Assembly (NCBI GenBank): GCA_002781365.1
Contig: PETN01000020.1
Location: 62,001-126,000 of the forward strand
Length of the DNA: 64,000 nucleotides
Reading direction: 5' to 3'
Origin: Sulfurimonas sp. CG01_land_8_20_14_3_00_36_23
Lineage (GTDB): Bacteria; Campylobacterota; Campylobacteria; Campylobacterales; Sulfurimonadaceae
Every line of letters starts with the position of its first letter. Position 1 is the first letter of the stretch. Below, piece after piece: positions 51,805 to 60,157 of this stretch. The position numbers and the translations under genes are program-made. Below the pieces are notes generated by a model. The model ran no database searches and was not told the origin of the DNA. It was given only the letters and a program-made list of their open reading frames with translations.

Positions 51805-52479
51805 TTAGTTTATTTCTTTAGGAAAACAGAAACGGTAACCACGACGACGAACTGTCTCAATTGTAGTGATTCCTAATGGTTTATCCATCTTTTGTCTAAT
51901 TTGATTAATCGCAACTTCAATTACATTTGGAGTTACTAATTCTGGTTCTTCCCAGATTGCGTCAAGCAGTTGCTCTTTAGATACAATTTGGTCACGGTGA
52001 CGAGCTAAGTGAGTAAGTACTTCAAAAGGTTTCCCTTTAAGTTCTATCTCTTGCTCTTTGTAAGTAATTTTTTCTTCTTCAGGGTTAATAATAAGGTCTT
52101 CGATTTCAATGATATTACTTCCACCAAAACGAAGTCTAGCCTCAATACGAGCCACAAGAACATCAAAATCAAATGGTTTACGAATATAATCATCCGCACC
52201 ACTTCTAAGGGCTTCGATTTCACTCTCATTGTCATCTCTAGCAGAGATTACAACAACAACAGTTTTTGGAGTTTTAGATTTAATATCACCAATAATGTCA
52301 ACAGAATTTCCATCTGGAAGCATCCAATCCATAAGGACTAAATCATAATTACGAATATCTAAATAATACTCACCATCTTTAAGAGTCTCAACAACATCGC
52401 TTTGGTAACCATATTCTTTCAGTCCCTCTGCAAGCATTTTGTTTAATGTAACTTCATCTTCTATAATAAGAATACGCAT
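51805..52479 (-). CDS. CosR/HsrA-like OmpR-family response regulator with an intact phospho-acceptor
   Basis: I start at the internal ATG (MRILIIEDE), giving 224 residues; the track's 13 extra codons precede the fold. The C-terminal DNA-binding domain (KGKPFEVLTHLARHRDQ, SKEQLLDAIWEEPE, VTPNVIEVAINQIRQKMDKP) is, from memory, nearly identical to Helicobacter HsrA (HP1043) and Campylobacter CosR, which are essential regulators of growth and oxidative stress. Those are orphan proteins with altered receivers. Here the receiver keeps the acidic pair Glu-Asp (7-8), Asp51 in LVLMDWMLPDG, and Lys in RKPFDFD, and a kinase gene follows. It therefore looks like the phosphorylatable form. Confidence 0.9.
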   Translation of the reverse strand: MRILIIEDEVTLNKMLAEGLKEYGYQSDVVETLKDGEYYLDIRNYDLVLMDWMLPDGNSVDIIGDIKSKTPKTVVVVISARDDNESEIEALRSGADDYIRKPFDFDVLVARIEARLRFGGSNIIEIEDLIINPEEEKITYKEQEIELKGKPFEVLTHLARHRDQIVSKEQLLDAIWEEPELVTPNVIEVAINQIRQKMDKPLGITTIETVRRRGYRFCFPKEIN

Positions 52480-52547
52480 GAATAATGTCCTATAATGTAA
52501 ATAATTTGGCGGAATCATACCATAATTTTAGGTTAGTTTAAAGTTTT

Positions 52548-52564
52548 TTTCAATTTAATTTAAA
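52548..52564 (-). promoter_or_regulatory. Candidate autoregulatory HsrA-type box
   Basis: On the minus strand TTTAAA-N5-TTGAAA lies about 70 bases before the regulator start, upstream of a TATGAT -10-like hexamer. Two of twelve positions differ from the HsrA box. The AT-rich setting makes chance likely. Confidence 0.25.
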
Positions 52565-52581
52565 AAAACTTTAACATTAGA

Positions 52582-52911
52582 TTAAGATTTGAAGGTTGAA
52601 TGGCTCTCTACACTTACCCTGCACTCGGGTAATATAGATGGTTTTGTTATCTTTATTTTCATAGAATCTATGAGATAAAATTCTTTTTTTAATTTTTGAG
52701 AGAGACTCTTTAGAGCATCTTCAATGAGTAGATATTTAGTCTCTATTAAATCCATTTTTATACAATGAACAACTTCAGCATAGTTTATAAACTCAGTTGT
52801 GTACTCATACTCTAATGTGAGGTTAATAAGAACATCTTGCGGAGTAGTTCTCTCAAAATCTAAAATTCCAAGGATGCACTGGAATTTCAAATCTTCAATA
52901 TAAATCGTCAT
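52582..52911 (-). CDS. folB: Dihydroneopterin aldolase
   Basis: Cleaves dihydroneopterin to 6-hydroxymethyl-dihydropterin in folate synthesis. The 109-residue protein has the family start MTIYIEDLKFQCILGILDFERTTPQDVLINLTLEY with the conserved Glu and the catalytic C-terminal Lys region MKIKITKPSILPECR. It overlaps plsY by one base, an arrangement also seen in relatives. Confidence 0.88.
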   Translation of the reverse strand: MTIYIEDLKFQCILGILDFERTTPQDVLINLTLEYEYTTEFINYAEVVHCIKMDLIETKYLLIEDALKSLSQKLKKEFYLIDSMKIKITKPSILPECRVSVESHSTFKS

Positions 52912-53525
52912 TAAACTACTCTTTTCTCTTGGCCTTTAAAGAGACGAATGATATTAGGCAGATGTTTGTAAAAAAGTAAAAAGACTATGAATACAACAGG
53001 TGCATGTGCCATTTCAGGGTGAATGTAAAAGCTCGAAATTAAAAGAGCAGTTACTCCTGTAAGAGAGGATACGGATGAGATACGGATAGTTTTTGCGCCA
53101 ATAGCCCAAACTACAAGAGCGATGAGTGTCTCGTAAGGAAGCATAAACATCATAACACCCATACCAGTAGCGATACCTTTTCCACCTTCAAAGTTTAAGT
53201 AAGGAGAGTAACAGTGACCAATCACAGCTAGTACTGCTATCCCCCAAAGTGTTGCTTCACTAACGCCTAAAATCGAAGCAACAAGTAAAACAAGCACCCC
53301 TTTGATTGCATCAAGTGCAAGTGTTGCCGCTCCAAGTTTTTTAGCAAGAGCGGGATTGCTCTCTTTTACAACTCTTAATACATTCGTAGCACCGATACTT
53401 CCACTTCCACTTGCTTTGACATCGACACCTGCAAACTTTTTCGCAAGGAGAAGACCAAAAGGAATCCCACCAACAAGATACGCTGCTAGAAAAAATTGAA
53501 CATTTGTGTTAAATAAAAAATCCAT
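52911..53525 (-). CDS. plsY: Glycerol-3-phosphate acyltransferase PlsY
   Basis: Acylates glycerol 3-phosphate with acyl phosphate in the inner membrane, the first step of phospholipid synthesis. The 204-residue protein has about five membrane helices and the three PlsY motifs: SGSIGATNVLR, FEGGKGIATGMG and the C-terminal HLPNIIRLFKGQE. It is coupled to folB by a one-base overlap. Confidence 0.95.
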   Translation of the reverse strand: MDFLFNTNVQFFLAAYLVGGIPFGLLLAKKFAGVDVKASGSGSIGATNVLRVVKESNPALAKKLGAATLALDAIKGVLVLLVASILGVSEATLWGIAVLAVIGHCYSPYLNFEGGKGIATGMGVMMFMLPYETLIALVVWAIGAKTIRISSVSSLTGVTALLISSFYIHPEMAHAPVVFIVFLLFYKHLPNIIRLFKGQEKRVV

Positions 53526-53594
53526 ACAATACCTTAACGTTATAATTGCGACATCTTACTTCATATATATTTATAATCTAATAAAAATCTATAT

Positions 53595-53608
53595 TTCCAC
53601 ATGCCAAG
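53595..53608 (+). repeat. Intergenic CCACATGC repeat copy
   Basis: A single TTTCCACATGCCAA copy (53594-53607) in the 103-base gap between the end of the Amt-GGDEF gene and the plsY start. Confidence 0.85.
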
Positions 53609-53628
53609 ATTTTTTTACTCTTTTAGTT

Positions 53629-55455
53629 CTACCAAGAACAGACTCTGTTCCTACCCAATCTTTTTGCTTCATAGAGTGCTTTATCTGCATTTTCTATTAT
53701 CGCCTCTAAAGTCATGTTTTCATCTTTAGGGCTACTCACACCAAAGGAGCAGGTTACTCTGCCGACATGCTCAAAAGTGGTGCTCTCTATTTTTGCTCTA
53801 AGTCTCTCTGCACTCTCTTGCGCGATGAGAAGGTTTCTGGTTCGAAGTGTGACTACAAACTCCTCTCCACCCCATCGTGCGAAGTAATCCTCTTGACGGA
53901 GGAGTGGAGCTATAATCGCAGCAATCGTTTTGATGACTTCATCTCCCACACTGTGTCCATAAGTGTCATTGACCAATTTGAACTTATCTATATCCAAAAT
54001 AACAATAGAAATTTTATCACGGTAAGGATTTTTTTGAAGTACTTTTTCATACAACCCTCGTCGATTCATGATTTTTGTCAGAGGGTCGGTGATGGACTCT
54101 CTTTTTAAGTTTATGTTTGAATTTCTTAGCTTTAACTGCTCTTGATTGAGGAGTGAGAGAAGATAGTTGAAAAATCTGGCAACGATTCCGACTTCAGTAT
54201 ATCTCTCCTCATGCACTTTTCCGTTAAAGTTTCCTGACTTCATGATTTTTATAATACTCTCTATCGTCTCAACCCATGGCATTCTTGCATTGTGTTCAGC
54301 TACATTGAGACCGATGACTTCATGCTTTTTTGAGACGCGTAGCGCATTAAATTTTAACAAACTCCCAAATAGAAGCAAGCCTAAGGTAAAAGCAAAGACA
54401 AAGGCACTCGCCACTCCTATAAGTTGCACACCTATAAACTCTCCTCTGCTCATATTCTCTGGTAAGCTCGCAAAGAAACCTACAGCCATCGTACCCCAGA
54501 CACCAGCAAAACCGTGAATACTTACAACGCTTAGCGGGTCATCTACTTTCATGATTTTTAAAAGTAACTGATCAGTCGTAAACATCACGACTGCGGAAAT
54601 AAAGCCAACAAAGGCAGCGACTGGAGTTGAAAACTCATTACAGCCTGCCGTAATCCCAACAAGCCCCGCAATAATTCCAAAACTAAAGATTTCAACACCG
54701 ATTCTCTCTTTGAAAAAGAGAGAGATGATGTAGGCAGCAAGTCCACCGAATGCTCCGCCTATGAGTGTATTTAGTAGAATTTTAGAGACAGATTTATCGT
54801 AAATAATAAGCGAACCTGCGTTAAATCCAAACCAAGCAAACCAGAGGATAAAAACACCAAAAACTATGAAGTTATGATTACTTGGAGCAAAATAGAGCGC
54901 TTTCCCTCTTCGGAATTTTCCAAGTCTCGGACCAAGTAGAATCGCTCCAGCAAGTCCTATCCAAGCACCTACGGAGTGAACAACGGTAGAGCCTGCAAAA
55001 TCACTAAAGCCAAGATTTTTAAGCCAACCACCTTCACCCCAGCTCCAGTGTCCAAAAGTTGGATAGATAATCCCCGTAACTATAATGGCAACAAGAACAT
55101 AGGCATTAAATTTGATTCTCTCAGCTACTGCACCAGAGACAATTGTTACGGCTGTTGCTGCAAACATTGCCTGAAAGAAGAAAAAGGCATTGACATTGAA
55201 ATCTTCTCCATCAATAAAAAAGTGGCTTGTTCCAAAAATGCCCAAACTGTCAGTTCCAAACATCAGTCCAAAGCCTAGAATCCAAAAAACAATTACACCC
55301 ATAATGGTATCTATGAGATTTTTCATAGCAACATTGATAGTATTTTTCGAGCGTACAGTTCCTGTCTCAACGAGTGCAAATCCAAGCTGCATCAAAAACA
55401 CCAAAAATCCTGTTAACATCATCCATAATATATCTATATTGCCATATTCACTCAT
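53629..55455 (-). CDS. Ammonium transporter fused to a diguanylate cyclase (Amt-GGDEF)
   Basis: I start at the internal ATG (MSEYGNIDILWMML), giving 608 residues. Residues about 5-400 form an Amt/Rh channel with eleven helices and the twin pore histidines in GSTVVHSVGAWIG and SIHGFAGVWG. A linker of about 60 residues leads to a GGDEF domain with ARWGGEEFVV and the inhibitory site RQED five residues before it, so cyclic-di-GMP synthesis under product control is predicted. Such a fusion would couple ammonium flux or sensing to second-messenger output, as known for some Amt-sensor fusions. No PII gene adjoins it. Confidence 0.93.
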   Translation of the reverse strand: MSEYGNIDILWMMLTGFLVFLMQLGFALVETGTVRSKNTINVAMKNLIDTIMGVIVFWILGFGLMFGTDSLGIFGTSHFFIDGEDFNVNAFFFFQAMFAATAVTIVSGAVAERIKFNAYVLVAIIVTGIIYPTFGHWSWGEGGWLKNLGFSDFAGSTVVHSVGAWIGLAGAILLGPRLGKFRRGKALYFAPSNHNFIVFGVFILWFAWFGFNAGSLIIYDKSVSKILLNTLIGGAFGGLAAYIISLFFKERIGVEIFSFGIIAGLVGITAGCNEFSTPVAAFVGFISAVVMFTTDQLLLKIMKVDDPLSVVSIHGFAGVWGTMAVGFFASLPENMSRGEFIGVQLIGVASAFVFAFTLGLLLFGSLLKFNALRVSKKHEVIGLNVAEHNARMPWVETIESIIKIMKSGNFNGKVHEERYTEVGIVARFFNYLLSLLNQEQLKLRNSNINLKRESITDPLTKIMNRRGLYEKVLQKNPYRDKISIVILDIDKFKLVNDTYGHSVGDEVIKTIAAIIAPLLRQEDYFARWGGEEFVVTLRTRNLLIAQESAERLRAKIESTTFEHVGRVTCSFGVSSPKDENMTLEAIIENADKALYEAKRLGRNRVCSW

Positions 55456-55613
55456 TGAGTCTCTTGCCTTTAATTCTAAAGTGCAACATCTTACGTAATA
55501 TAAAATTACAATCGGATAAAAATTCTCCATTACTATATGTAAAGAAGTTAAAACAGTAAAAAAGCACAGATTTAAGGTAAAATTTTTACTAATATGATTT
55601 GGAAGGCTTCATG

Positions 55614-56186
55614 ATGAAAAGAAAAATAATTGAAAGATATGAACGCACAGCAGAGAATGAAGTTATCATTGCCATCTCGGCTACAAAAATAGAAGATTTA
55701 TATGATGATTTTGACAAAAAATCTACTTTCTTAAAAAAAGATTTGAACCATGATTTGGTTGAATATATCATAGAGAGTGTCAAAGAGATAGAGCAAGAAA
55801 AGTTTATAATAGAGTTTAACCTTGAAGTGATGGCGAGTGATGCATCTATATCAAGAGTGAAAAACAGTGTAAATAGCTTTTTTATCTATATGCAAGAGTT
55901 AGAAGCGAGAAAAATGAGTGATATGATTAGGACATCTCTGATTTTACTTCTTATAGGCGTTGTGCTAGCTACTTTGTCAGTAATTATCAACAAGAACTTA
56001 GCAGAAGATACAAGTGTCGTTACAGCTGTAGTTGCTGAGGGGTTGACAGTTGCGGCTTGGGTCTCCTTATGGGAAGCACTGGCTACTTTTCTCATAAAAT
56101 GGATGCCCTATAAAAAAACAATCTCACTCTTTAAGAGGATTGCAACTTCTACTATCAGAGTTGAATTTTCTACACAAAAGAAATAA
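55614..56186 (+). CDS. Membrane protein of unknown function
   Basis: I do not recognise the family. The track starts at a TTG; I take the second of two adjacent ATGs (MKRKIIERYER), 7 bases after GGAAGG, giving 190 residues. The N-terminal 105 residues are charged and soluble (EYIIESVKEIEQEKFIIEFNLEV). Two hydrophobic segments (about 112-128 and 140-162) form a hairpin rich in small residues, followed by a basic cytoplasmic tail. It is divergent from the Amt-GGDEF gene and ends in front of nadA. Confidence 0.65.
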   Translation: MKRKIIERYERTAENEVIIAISATKIEDLYDDFDKKSTFLKKDLNHDLVEYIIESVKEIEQEKFIIEFNLEVMASDASISRVKNSVNSFFIYMQELEARKMSDMIRTSLILLLIGVVLATLSVIINKNLAEDTSVVTAVVAEGLTVAAWVSLWEALATFLIKWMPYKKTISLFKRIATSTIRVEFSTQKK

Positions 56187-56234
56187 TCGTTTCCACATGC
56201 CAAACGAGAAGTTGTTTTTTTATTTTGATATAAT
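56187..56234 (+). promoter_or_regulatory. nadA promoter with a repeat copy in a small hairpin
   Basis: TCGTTT and AAACGA (56188-56207) bracket one TTTCCACATGCCAA copy (56190-56203), so the repeat sits mostly in the loop of a 6-bp hairpin. TATAAT at 56229-56234 is the likely -10 for nadA, 28 bases from its start; no -35 is clear. Confidence 0.5.
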
Positions 56235-56261
56235 AACGCGACTATAAATAAGGAACCTTTT

Positions 56262-57260
56262 TTGCAATTTACGAACGAAGAATTAAAAGAGAAAATCAAT
56301 GCATTAAAAGATAAACTCAGTGTGACGGTTGTTGCGCATTTTTATCAGAGAGATGAAGTTTTTGAGATGGGAGATATTACAGGTGATTCCCTTGAACTTG
56401 CAATAAAAACAAGAGATGATACTGCGGAGTTTGTACTCTTTTGCGGAGTTGGTTTTATGGGGCAGAGTGTTAAAGTTTTAAGTCCAAACAAAAGAGTCGT
56501 TATGCCAAAAATCGCTTGTTGTGCGATGGCGAGAATGATAGATACTCTCTACTATGATGACTCGGTAAAATTCATGCAAGATTATGGTATTTTAAAAGAG
56601 AATATTCTCCCGATTACCTACATAAACTCCAATGCAGAAGTGAAGGCAAAAGTAGGCGAAATGGGCGGTATGGTCTGTACAAGCTCCAATGCGAAAACTA
56701 TTATAACAACAGCGCTCAAAGAGGGTAAAAAAATCCTTTTCGTTCCAGATAGATGTTTAGGTCAAAATATAGCAAACCAGATGGGACTCAAATCTTGTGT
56801 AATCGGCGATGGAACGAATCCTATCGATGCGGATATTATCTGTTATAACGGTTTTTGCTCTGTTCACCAGCTTTTTACCGTAGAAGATATTGAGTTTTAT
56901 CGTAAAAAATATCCTGGAATTTTAATAGCAACGCACCCCGAGTGTGACCCTGCTGTTTGTGAAGCTTCTGATTTTGTAGGTTCAACTTCGCAACTTATTA
57001 AGTTTATAAAAGAGTTGCCTGTAGAGCAAAAAGTTGCTGTTGGAACAGAGTTTAACATGGTAAACCGTTTAAGAGAGAAAAATACCTATGTACTCTCGTC
57101 CACAAAACCAGAGTGCCCAACCATGAATGAAACGACTTTAGAAGATTTATATTTGACTTTAAAAGCTATTGATGATGGTGAGCCAATCAATGAGATTTTT
57201 GTGGATGAAAAAACACAAAAATGGGCGAAAATAGCACTAGAGAGAATGTTGGCACTATGA
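56262..57260 (+). CDS. nadA: Quinolinate synthase A
   Basis: Condenses iminoaspartate with dihydroxyacetone phosphate to quinolinate for NAD synthesis, using a [4Fe-4S] cluster. The 332-residue protein begins at a TTG (read as Met: MQFTNEELKEK), after AAGGAACC. Features are VVAHFYQRDEV, the cluster cysteines in CCAMARM-type and CTSSNA positions, and HPECDPAVCE near residue 225, with TEFNMVNRL and CPTMNETTLEDL toward the end. Its stop overlaps the nadC ATG by 4 bases. Confidence 0.96.
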   Translation: MQFTNEELKEKINALKDKLSVTVVAHFYQRDEVFEMGDITGDSLELAIKTRDDTAEFVLFCGVGFMGQSVKVLSPNKRVVMPKIACCAMARMIDTLYYDDSVKFMQDYGILKENILPITYINSNAEVKAKVGEMGGMVCTSSNAKTIITTALKEGKKILFVPDRCLGQNIANQMGLKSCVIGDGTNPIDADIICYNGFCSVHQLFTVEDIEFYRKKYPGILIATHPECDPAVCEASDFVGSTSQLIKFIKELPVEQKVAVGTEFNMVNRLREKNTYVLSSTKPECPTMNETTLEDLYLTLKAIDDGEPINEIFVDEKTQKWAKIALERMLAL

Positions 57261-58072
57261 TAGAAGCATTTGTAAAAGCGACATTGGCTGAGGATGTTGG
57301 ACGAGGTGATTTATACGCTTTAGTTGAGCCAAGTGTAGATGCTACTGCAAAAATTATTGCTAAAAGTGATGGCGTTATTGCAGGTGTGAAGTACATCACT
57401 GTTTTAGCAAAGCTAGAAAACTTTGAAATACTCTGGCTGAAAAAGGATGGCGAAAAGTTTCTAAAGGGCGAGACTCTGGCAACGCTCCAAGGAGATTCGC
57501 ACACGCTTTTAAAGATAGAACGTACTCTTTTAAATATGCTTTTACATGCAAGCTCCATAGCAACTTTTACAAGCAGATATGTTGCTATTTTGCAACCCTA
57601 TGGAGTGAAACTCTTAGATACGAGAAAAACAAGACCTATGCTAAGACTCTTTGAAAAGTACGCGACAAGAACAGGTGGAGCAGTAAACCATAGAATGGGA
57701 TTAGATGATTCTTTGATGATAAAAGATACACATCTCAAGACAATCAAAGATTTGAACTCCTATATACTCCAAGCTAGAAAACAGATTCCTTTTACTGCAA
57801 AGATAGAAGTCGAAGCGGAAACATTTGAAATTGCATGTGAGGCTATGGCATGTGGAAGTGATATTGTAATGTGTGATAACATGACTCCCAAGGAGATAGA
57901 AGAAGTTGTAGCTTATAGAGATAAAAACTTTAAACATATCCTCTTAGAAGCGAGTGGAAACATCTCACTTGAAACCATAGAAGCATATGCAAAAACAGGA
58001 GTCGACGCAATAAGCAGCGGCTCTTTAATCCATCAAGCAAATTGGATAGACCTATCAATGAAGATAGATTAA
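57257..58072 (+). CDS. nadC: Nicotinate-nucleotide pyrophosphorylase (quinolinate phosphoribosyltransferase)
   Basis: Converts quinolinate and phosphoribosyl pyrophosphate to nicotinate mononucleotide. The ATG at 57257 overlaps the nadA stop; the track's 12 earlier codons lie inside nadA. The 271-residue protein has LAEDVGRGDLY, ERTLLNMLLHASSIAT, LLDTRKTRPMLR, GGAVNHRMGLDDSLMIKDTH and the C-terminal EASGNISLETIEAYAKTGVDAISSG. All are family landmarks. nadA and nadC form one operon. Confidence 0.96.
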   Translation: MIEAFVKATLAEDVGRGDLYALVEPSVDATAKIIAKSDGVIAGVKYITVLAKLENFEILWLKKDGEKFLKGETLATLQGDSHTLLKIERTLLNMLLHASSIATFTSRYVAILQPYGVKLLDTRKTRPMLRLFEKYATRTGGAVNHRMGLDDSLMIKDTHLKTIKDLNSYILQARKQIPFTAKIEVEAETFEIACEAMACGSDIVMCDNMTPKEIEEVVAYRDKNFKHILLEASGNISLETIEAYAKTGVDAISSGSLIHQANWIDLSMKID

Positions 58073-58073
58073 T

Positions 58074-58105
58074 TTTCCACATGCCAAACAATTTCCACAT
58101 GCCAA
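58074..58105 (+). repeat. Two direct CCACATGC copies between nadC and flhB
   Basis: TTTCCACATGCCAA occurs at 58074-58087 and again at 58092-58105, same orientation, 18-base period, filling most of the 48-base gap. They cannot form the inverted hairpin seen at other sites. Confidence 0.9.
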
Positions 58106-58120
58106 AAAAAGGTACTTTAA

Positions 58121-59173
58121 ATGGCTGATGATCAGGAAAAAACAGAAGAACCCACCGCCAAAAAGATTGAAGATGCCAGAAAGGAAGGGAATGTTCCCAA
58201 GTCTCAAGATGCATCTGGGGTTATCACTCTTTTTGTGGCATTACTCTCTTTTTTAATGCTCTTTCCTTATATGACCGCGCATGTTTTTTTTCTCTTTAAA
58301 TACTATTTTTCCCTTATCGGAATGCCTCTTGATAAACTCTTTATGGTTGATATTGCGATAGTAACTATCAGAGAGTTCCTTTTAATTATTATGCCTCTTG
58401 CAATTGTTGTCGCGATTGCAGGTGTTGTTGCCGCATTAGCTCAATTTGGATTTTTATTTACAGTCGATGCAATTCAGCCAAAATTCAGCAAAATAGATCC
58501 AATCAAAGGAACGAAAAATCTTTTTTCTATGAAGAAAGTGATAGATGGGATGAAGGTAACTTTCAAATCTTTTACAACCTTAGGCGTAGGATTCGTCTTT
58601 TTCTTTTTGTTTATTGTTGAATTACCAACCGTTGCTCTCTTTGGGCTTGACCAACAGCTTGAATGGCTTAAAGACAAGGCAATTATTATAGCTTTTGTAA
58701 TGCTTTTAATCATATTTGTCTTTGCAATTATCGATGTAGTCATCGTGAGAAAACAGTATTTTGATGATCTTAAAATGAGTAAGCAAGAGATAAAAGATGA
58801 GATGAAAAATGTAGAAGGGGACCCGATGGTAAAGGGAAAAATTCGTCAAATTCAGATGCAGGCAGCGCAAAAAAGAATGATGGCAGATGTTCCAAATGCG
58901 GATGTCGTGATTACCAATCCAACCCATTATGCTGTAGCAATTAAATATGAGGAAGAGAAGTCTCATGCTCCTATTGTAGTTGCAAAAGGAATGGATAACA
59001 TCGCCTTGCAAATAAAAAAGATTGCAAGAGAAAATAATGTGCATATCGTCCAAAATCCACCGCTCGCCAGAAGTTTATATGCCGAAGTAGAGTTAAGCAA
59101 ACCTATCCCTGAAGCACTCTTTGGAGCCGTTGCAGAAGTGCTTGCTTATGTGTATAAAATGAATAGAAAATAG
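58121..59173 (+). CDS. flhB: Flagellar type III export protein FlhB
   Basis: A 350-residue export-gate protein. The N-terminal EKTEEPTAKKIEDARKEGNVPKS is the FlhB signature; four membrane helices follow (about 30-50, 85-110, 140-165, 180-205); the cytoplasmic domain carries the self-cleavage site NPTHYAVAIKY, which sets the switch from hook to filament export. Its place after nadC is away from the other flagellar genes, as is usual for scattered flagellar genes in this phylum. Confidence 0.97.
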   Translation: MADDQEKTEEPTAKKIEDARKEGNVPKSQDASGVITLFVALLSFLMLFPYMTAHVFFLFKYYFSLIGMPLDKLFMVDIAIVTIREFLLIIMPLAIVVAIAGVVAALAQFGFLFTVDAIQPKFSKIDPIKGTKNLFSMKKVIDGMKVTFKSFTTLGVGFVFFFLFIVELPTVALFGLDQQLEWLKDKAIIIAFVMLLIIFVFAIIDVVIVRKQYFDDLKMSKQEIKDEMKNVEGDPMVKGKIRQIQMQAAQKRMMADVPNADVVITNPTHYAVAIKYEEEKSHAPIVVAKGMDNIALQIKKIARENNVHIVQNPPLARSLYAEVELSKPIPEALFGAVAEVLAYVYKMNRK

Positions 59174-59218
59174 GAATGATTGTATAATCGTAAAAATATT
59201 AAGAAATCTGAGTTAGTT

Positions 59219-60157
59219 ATGAATAAAATTATAGAGAGAATAAATCAAGCAAAACACATTGTCGTCATAGCCCATTTAACTCCTGATGCAGACTCACTTG
59301 CAAGTGCGAGTGCTGTTTATACCTATCTTCTTACGCTGCATAAAAAAGTCTCATTTTTTTGTGCAAGTAAATCTATAAATCCAAAGTTACTCTTTTTGCC
59401 ATGGAGTGAGAAGATAAGAGACTCTTTTCCAAGTTCCGCAGATTTAGCTATTTCTCTGGATTGTGGAACTAGAAGTAGGTTAGGCGTAGAACTTAAATGT
59501 GATTTGATTAATATAGACCATCATGCCAGTAATGATAAATTTGGTACATTTTCTCTTATAGATAGTAAATGTATTAGTACCACACAAGTTTTATATAATT
59601 TTTTTAAATTCAACAAGATAAGTATCAACAAAAAAATGGCGACAGCACTCTATGCAGGAGTGTTAGATGACTCAAATGGTTTTTTGTCTGATGAGGTCGA
59701 TGGTACAACTTTTGCTTTAGTTCAAGAGTTAATAGCTGCCGGTGCGGACTTTAAATTGTGTAATAAATATATTATGAAATATATCTCACTGGGTGCCTTT
59801 AGACTTAAAGCTATTATGCATAAAAATATGTGTTTACTGCACAATGCAAAAATAGCCGTTTTTTGTGTCACGCAAGAAGATATGAAAACAAGTGGAGCCA
59901 TCGGTGAGGATTGTGAATCTGTTTTGGAAGAGTCACTCTATCTAAAGAGCGTTGAAGTTGCCCTTTTACTAAGAGAAAATCCTGACTTTACACTCAAAGG
60001 TTCACTACGTTCAAACACTCTTTTAGATGTCTCTAAAATAGCATCTAAGTTTGGTGGAGGCGGTCATACAAGCAGGGCAGGATTTGTAATTGAGAAGCCC
60101 ATGACACTAGAAGAGGCGAAAATAGAACTCTTAAAATTAATTAGCAAGGAAATATAG
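59219..60157 (+). CDS. DHH-family phosphoesterase (NrnA-like)
   Basis: I use the ATG at 59219 (MNKIIERINQAKHIVVIAH), giving 312 residues; the track's upstream extension has no family match. The DHH domain contains AHLTPDADSLAS, SLDCGTRSRLG and the name-giving NIDHHASN; the DHHA1 domain ends with GGGGHTSRAGF. NrnA-type enzymes degrade short RNA oligonucleotides or pAp. The first motif reads HLTPDADS. The stop codon abuts the next gene's TTG start. Confidence 0.88.
   Translation: MNKIIERINQAKHIVVIAHLTPDADSLASASAVYTYLLTLHKKVSFFCASKSINPKLLFLPWSEKIRDSFPSSADLAISLDCGTRSRLGVELKCDLINIDHHASNDKFGTFSLIDSKCISTTQVLYNFFKFNKISINKKMATALYAGVLDDSNGFLSDEVDGTTFALVQELIAAGADFKLCNKYIMKYISLGAFRLKAIMHKNMCLLHNAKIAVFCVTQEDMKTSGAIGEDCESVLEESLYLKSVEVALLLRENPDFTLKGSLRSNTLLDVSKIASKFGGGGHTSRAGFVIEKPMTLEEAKIELLKLISKEI

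Noticed and set aside
31221-53015. Partial matches to the repeat such as GCATGTGC (31222, 53005), GGCATGTGT (39300) and CCACATGT (45546)
   Set aside because: They miss one core base and occur at a rate that chance could explain, so I left them out of the count.
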